Assembly (NCBI GenBank): GCA_964586145.1
Contig: CAZPHH010000128.1
Coordinates: 1-9,976, forward strand
DNA length: 9,976 nt
Direction: 5' to 3'
DNA from: JAFGJQ01 sp964586145
GTDB taxonomy: Bacteria; Planctomycetota; Phycisphaerae; UBA1845
Below are positions 7,524 through 9,976 of this stretch, one piece after another. A program made the position numbers and the translations under genes. The notes beneath the pieces are model-generated. The model ran no database searches and was not told the origin of the DNA. It saw only the letters and a list, made by a program, of their open reading frames with translations. The stretch's first letter is position 1, and each line of letters starts with the position of its first letter.

Positions 7524-7758
7524 CCTCGTCGCCCGCTGCGGGCGCCCCGACGGATTCCCGCCTCGCATCGCCGACGCCGCCACAAACTCCGCCCAGGATC
7601 CCGCCGAAGGCGGTCCCTGCGATGGCGCGAATCCCCCCCCCAAAAAACCGCAGCTCCACGCGGTCTTTGGCGGAACACAGCTTTGCCCGGCCGCCCGACT
7701 CCTGCCCGTATCCCGCAGTCGCCTGCCCGCCCCCGCACGATTTTTCTGAATTTTCTGC
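7524..7758. other. Intergenic region after the protease, no convincing gene
   Basis: Begins with a small hairpin GCCCG-CTG-CGGGC (7531-7543) 8 nt after the protease stop. A run of nine C followed by six A lies at 7633-7647. On the minus strand a short frame ending at 7501 reads Gly-rich and hydrophobic (FGGILGGVCGGVG) with moderately GC-rich third positions. It has no good start and would have to cross the AT-rich promoter-like block to reach an ATG, so I do not call it. Confidence 0.45.
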
Positions 7759-7801
7759 TTGACGTTTGGATGTTGTTAGGATAAGTTTGGGATACCTAAC
7801 A
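7759..7801 (+). promoter_or_regulatory. AT-rich promoter-like block with operator-like dyad
   Basis: A local AT-rich island (about 7741-7806) interrupts GC-rich DNA. It contains TTGACG (7759-7764, 5 of 6 to the -35 consensus) with TAAGTT 17 nt later (7782-7787, 3 of 6). A perfect inverted repeat TGTTAGG (7774-7780) / CCTAACA (7795-7801) with a 14-nt centre overlaps the -10 position. A dyad there is what a repressor site looks like. The next recognised gene downstream is lexA, about 600 nt away, so autoregulation is conceivable but not shown. Confidence 0.4.
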
Positions 7802-8390
7802 TAATGCAAACGCAAGAGCGAGGCCTGCTCGCCGCGCCAGCAGGGGCCCGCCAGAGAGACGGCCAAGGACGGACGAAACCATGGGCAGCAGGCAACCCAA
7901 TCCCGCGGCGGAGCCCTTGTGCGTGCTCGGTCCCGGTGGCGATTATCGAACCGCCTGGATCCCGGACCCTACCCGGCTGGCAGCGCGCCTGGGCACTGGG
8001 CCCGGCAGAACGACCGGCCCAACCGGTCCCGGCCCGGCCAGTTCCAGGCCCGGACCGCTGAATCCAGACGGAAGTCGCTCCTTGCACGTGCCGCAACGCC
8101 TCCGCGCGGGGAGCGTTTTGGCGGAGGCCCTGATTGCCAGGGGAGATCGGCCGTCGCGTCAGCCAGGTACGGCCAGGGCATTGGCCCGGGTTGTGGAAGC
8201 GATCGCCCATCGGGTCGCGCTGAGCTTCTGGCGGTGGCGACACACGAGCCTGCGGGCGGTGCCGTTGGCGCGGGGTTTGGGCGGTAGCGCTCCAGGACAG
8301 TATTCGGGGGAGGTCGCGTTTCGGAGTTGGTCGGCACAACAGATCGAGTATCCCCTGGTTGCCTGGGGGCGGCTGGGGCCGGGATTGACA
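7802..8390 (+). other. GC-rich, hairpin-rich stretch before lexA; leader or RNA of unknown nature
   Basis: About 590 nt with no reading frame that looks like a protein. Candidate frames are dominated by Arg, Gly and Pro, and the longest plus-strand one (7881-8654) runs 250 nt into lexA out of frame. Perfect stems seen include GACCGG-CCCAA-CCGGTC (8012-8028), GCCTCCGC/GCGGAGGC (8098-8105 with 8121-8128) and GGCCA-(6 nt)-TGGCC (8171-8186). A short dyad GTTG-N7-CAAC is at 8326-8340. It could be a long lexA leader, a separate RNA, or decayed DNA. GC-rich DNA makes stems easily, so structure alone is weak evidence. Confidence 0.35.
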
Positions 8391-8396
8391 AAGGAG
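8391..8396 (+). promoter_or_regulatory. Shine-Dalgarno site deciding the lexA start
   Basis: AAGGAG lies 7 nt before the ATG at 8404 but only 1 nt before the in-frame ATG at 8398. The spacing favours 8404 as the real start, giving a protein that begins MAGSRLGHEG. Confidence 0.7.
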
Positions 8397-8403
8397 CATG
8401 CAG

Positions 8404-9042
8404 ATGGCCGGATCGAGACTGGGCCACGAGGGGCGGACGCTCACGCCGCGACAACTGGCGATTCTGCGGTTCATCCGCGACTACAAGCGCAGCCACGGCT
8501 ATTCTCCGACCATGCAGGAGGTCGCGGACGAGCTGGGCGTCACCAAGGTCACCGTGTTCGAGCACGTCGGGGCGCTGGTCAGGAAAGGGCTGCTGCGACG
8601 CTTGCCGTACAAGGCTCGCTCTTTGGAACTGACCTCGCATGTGACGTTCCCTGAAAGCCGGCCCTCGGCGTTGCCCCTGCTGGGCCGGATCGCCGCGGGC
8701 CACCCCATCGAGGCCATTGAAAACGCCGAGACGCTGGACCTGGAGGAGGTCTTCGCCTCCCGCACCGACACGTTCGTGCTCAAGGTCTCCGGCGACAGCA
8801 TGGTGGACGACCACATCCGCGACGGCGATTACGTTGTGGTGGAGAAACGAACGCGCGTCCGGGATGGAGAAACCGTCGTCGCTCTGCTGGACACGGGGGA
8901 GGCCACGCTCAAGCGATTCTACCGCGAGACGCGCAACCGCGTCCGCTTGCAGCCCGCGAACCCGGACTTCGCCCCCATCTACGTCGACGCCGGCCGGCTC
9001 GACCTTCAGGGCGTCGTTATCGGCGTGGTGCGGCGATACTGA
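8404..9042 (+). CDS. lexA: LexA, SOS-response transcriptional repressor
   Basis: This 212-residue protein represses DNA-damage genes until RecA filaments trigger its self-cleavage. Numbered from 8404, the N-terminal winged helix-turn-helix covers about 12-75, with LTPRQLAILRFIRDY, then YSPTMQEVADELGV and the recognition-helix region TKVTVFEHVGALVRKGLL. The S24 peptidase domain follows: Ala98-Gly99 scissile bond in GRIAAGHP, nucleophile Ser132 in SGDSM, general-base Lys170 in GEATLKRFY, and DGDYVVVEK before it. All autocleavage residues are present and the length is normal, so it should be functional. It is monocistronic as far as can be seen, with no recA, imuA/imuB or dnaE2 adjacent. No standard LexA box (CTGT-N8-ACAG or GAAC-N4-GTTC) is obvious just upstream. 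The recognition helix differs from the E. coli and Bacillus ones I remember, so its operator is probably different. An alternative start is 8398. Confidence 0.95.
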   Translation: MAGSRLGHEGRTLTPRQLAILRFIRDYKRSHGYSPTMQEVADELGVTKVTVFEHVGALVRKGLLRRLPYKARSLELTSHVTFPESRPSALPLLGRIAAGHPIEAIENAETLDLEEVFASRTDTFVLKVSGDSMVDDHIRDGDYVVVEKRTRVRDGETVVALLDTGEATLKRFYRETRNRVRLQPANPDFAPIYVDAGRLDLQGVVIGVVRRY

Positions 9043-9044
9043 GT

Positions 9045-9074
9045 CGGCAGAGTCGTATGCCTCGTCGACTGCCG
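9045..9074 (+). terminator. Stem-loop after lexA, possible terminator
   Basis: CGGC-(AG)-AGTCG (9045-9055) can pair with CGACT-GCCG (9066-9074): nine base pairs with a two-base bulge and a 10-nt loop. It starts 3 nt after the lexA stop codon. No T-tract follows, so it is a possible 3' end structure rather than a proven intrinsic terminator. Confidence 0.3.
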
Positions 9075-9896
9075 CAATATCCCGCTGCGCGCTCGCGCGT
9101 TCTGCTCGCCGGGAGAGGGTCTGCGTCGTGGACCACGCAGCAGTGCGCGCCCTGTCGCGCCGCCAGGTGCTGGGTTGCCCGCCTCCTTGCCGTCTTCCGC
9201 GGAGACGTGGCGCCGCAGTGGGCGCCGGAGTTCTCAGCGACGACCGCATGTCCGGCAGGATAAGCCCTCTTGTGCCACGGCGCCGTATCCGCAAGGCAAG
9301 TACCCGAGCATCCGGTGGAACGCGAAGCGACCGCGCTGCCGGCGGCGCGTGGCCAGGTCGAATGACGGCGATGTCCGCGATGACGACGGCCGGCCCGTCC
9401 GCGCAGAGCTTGGTAATGCGAGTGGATCCGGACGATGCTCGCCGCATGCGCCCGGCGGGGCCGATCCCCTCTCGCGTTCGCACCATCCCCTCTGTGTTCA
9501 GCGATTCCCTCTTGCAACTCCCGCGTGCCGCGCCCTGACCCAACTCCTCGCCCCTGCGGCCCGACCTGCCCCCGAAGGGCTGGAGGCCCGACCGAGGAAA
9601 GCCCGTTCGCTTCAACGGCGGGTCCGCGCCGCCCCATCGCAACCCCCCGGTCCTGTAGGGACCGGATGAGTGTGTGTGCTATTGCCCTTGAGCGGTCCCT
9701 GTTCTCCGTTCTCGGCCCCAGGCTCCGTCACGCGCCTTCCCCCGCCACAGGCTTGTAGGCTCCGCCTCGCGGACCATCCGTTCCAGGCTCGGGTCTCCGG
9801 TTTCTTGTTTGGGGTGCCGTGCCCGTTTCCGCCGAGGGCGGATCGGGCAAGGTGATGTTGCTCTTCACCCGCCCCGCCCCGGGAAGCAAGCCCTAC
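9075..9896. other. Intergenic region after lexA, no convincing gene
   Basis: More than 800 nt in which every frame is Arg/Ala/Pro-rich without a recognisable motif. The long minus-strand frame that covers it continues antisense through lexA and is a GC-rich artefact. The right part contains hairpins CCGGTCC-TGTAG-GGACCGG (9647-9665) and TCCGC-CTC-GCGGA (9761-9773) plus the stronger one at 9821-9848. I see no tRNA, rRNA or mobile-element gene. Confidence 0.45.
9821..9848. repeat. Strong hairpin beyond the edge gene
   Basis: TCCGCC-GAG-GGCGGA (9828-9842) is a perfect 6-bp stem with a GAG loop, and an outer stem GCCCG (9821-9825) / CGGGC (9844-9848) adds five pairs across a small internal loop. 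It lies about 50 nt past the putative minus-strand stop at 9897. This mirrors the hairpins at 8-50, which follow the other minus-strand gene. It may be a 3' end structure or a dispersed intergenic repeat. Confidence 0.4.
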
Positions 9897-9976
9897 CTAC
9901 AGCGCCACATCCTGGCACTTGAGACTTGGGGCCTTCTCCTCGAACTCCATCCACCTGCTCGCAAGAATCGCAAAAC
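9897..9976 (-). CDS. Partial C-terminus of an unidentified protein, cut by the window edge
   Basis: Reading in from the right edge on the minus strand, 25 codons precede a TAG stop at 9899-9897. The tail reads ...RWMEFEEKAPSLKCQDVAL. Most third positions are G or C and the residue mix is that of an ordinary protein, unlike the Arg/Pro-rich frames around it. The strong hairpin at 9821-9848 sits where a 3' end structure would be expected. The family cannot be told from so short a tail, and chance cannot be excluded. A plus-strand frame starting at ATG 9854 overlaps it but has less biased codons. Confidence 0.35.
   Translation of the reverse strand, partial: FAILASRWMEFEEKAPSLKCQDVAL

Noticed and set aside
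7501..7866. Minus-strand frame of 121 codons with a Gly-rich hydrophobic tail
   Set aside because: Its N-terminal half crosses the AT-rich promoter-like block and no SD is seen. The tail alone is too short to judge.
8385..8390. Perfect TTGACA just before lexA
   Set aside because: It lies immediately beside the SD site, so any transcript from it would start inside lexA and could not make the full protein.
7881..8654. Plus-strand frame of 257 codons upstream of lexA
   Set aside because: It runs about 250 nt into lexA in another frame, has no well-placed SD, and is dominated by Gly, Arg and Pro without a recognisable domain.
9594..9603. GAGGAAAGCC, resembling the conserved 5' core of bacterial RNase P RNA
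   Set aside because: The other conserved RNase P blocks (the AGGGTGAAA and ACAGAA regions) are absent from the surrounding sequence.
7969..9642. Minus-strand open frame of 557 codons spanning lexA and its flanks
   Set aside because: It covers lexA in antisense and the intergenic parts are Arg/Pro-rich. No motif or SD supports it.

Overview
The window is GC-rich and best explained as chromosome of a planctomycete or close relative, possibly Phycisphaerae-like. The clearest sign is a secreted protease that carries tandem Cys-containing 'DCNxNGIPDEC' repeats, a P domain and a C-terminal dockerin-like EF-hand pair, a combination typical of that group. Long gene-free gaps with many hairpins fit the same picture. 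The phylum is inferred from domain style only; no rRNA or other marker gene is present.

Layout. (1) 1-50: two small hairpins just beyond the 3' end of the first gene. (2) 83-2539, minus strand: a HerA/FtsK-type P-loop ATPase of 818 residues. (3) 2540-3234: divergent intergenic region with a good minus-strand promoter and Shine-Dalgarno (SD) site for the ATPase, a REP-like repeat cluster, and a possible leaderless promoter for the next gene. (4) 3235-4077, plus: folP, dihydropteroate synthase (folate pathway), followed by a hairpin. (5) 4485-7523, plus: exported subtilisin-family protease with several C-terminal modules. Its start is uncertain (4245, 4374, 4410, 4440 and 4485 share one frame). 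(6) 7524-8403: no convincing gene. It holds an AT-rich promoter-like block with a dyad at 7741-7806 and then about 590 nt of GC-rich, hairpin-rich sequence running up to lexA. (7) 8404-9042, plus: lexA, the SOS repressor. (8) 9043-9896: no convincing gene, several hairpins. (9) 9897-9976, minus: probable C-terminal fragment of a gene that runs off the window.

The genes do not form an operon. The ATPase diverges from folP, and folP, the protease and lexA are separated by several hundred bases each and have unrelated roles (folate synthesis, extracellular proteolysis, DNA-damage control). I see no CRISPR array, tRNA, rRNA, intact insertion sequence, toxin-antitoxin pair or defence cassette. The parts most worth follow-up are the non-coding ones: the dyad and long leader upstream of lexA, the REP-like cluster at 2705-2800, and the hairpin around a possible protease start. 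Among the proteins, the protease architecture and the HerA-type ATPase deserve a look.
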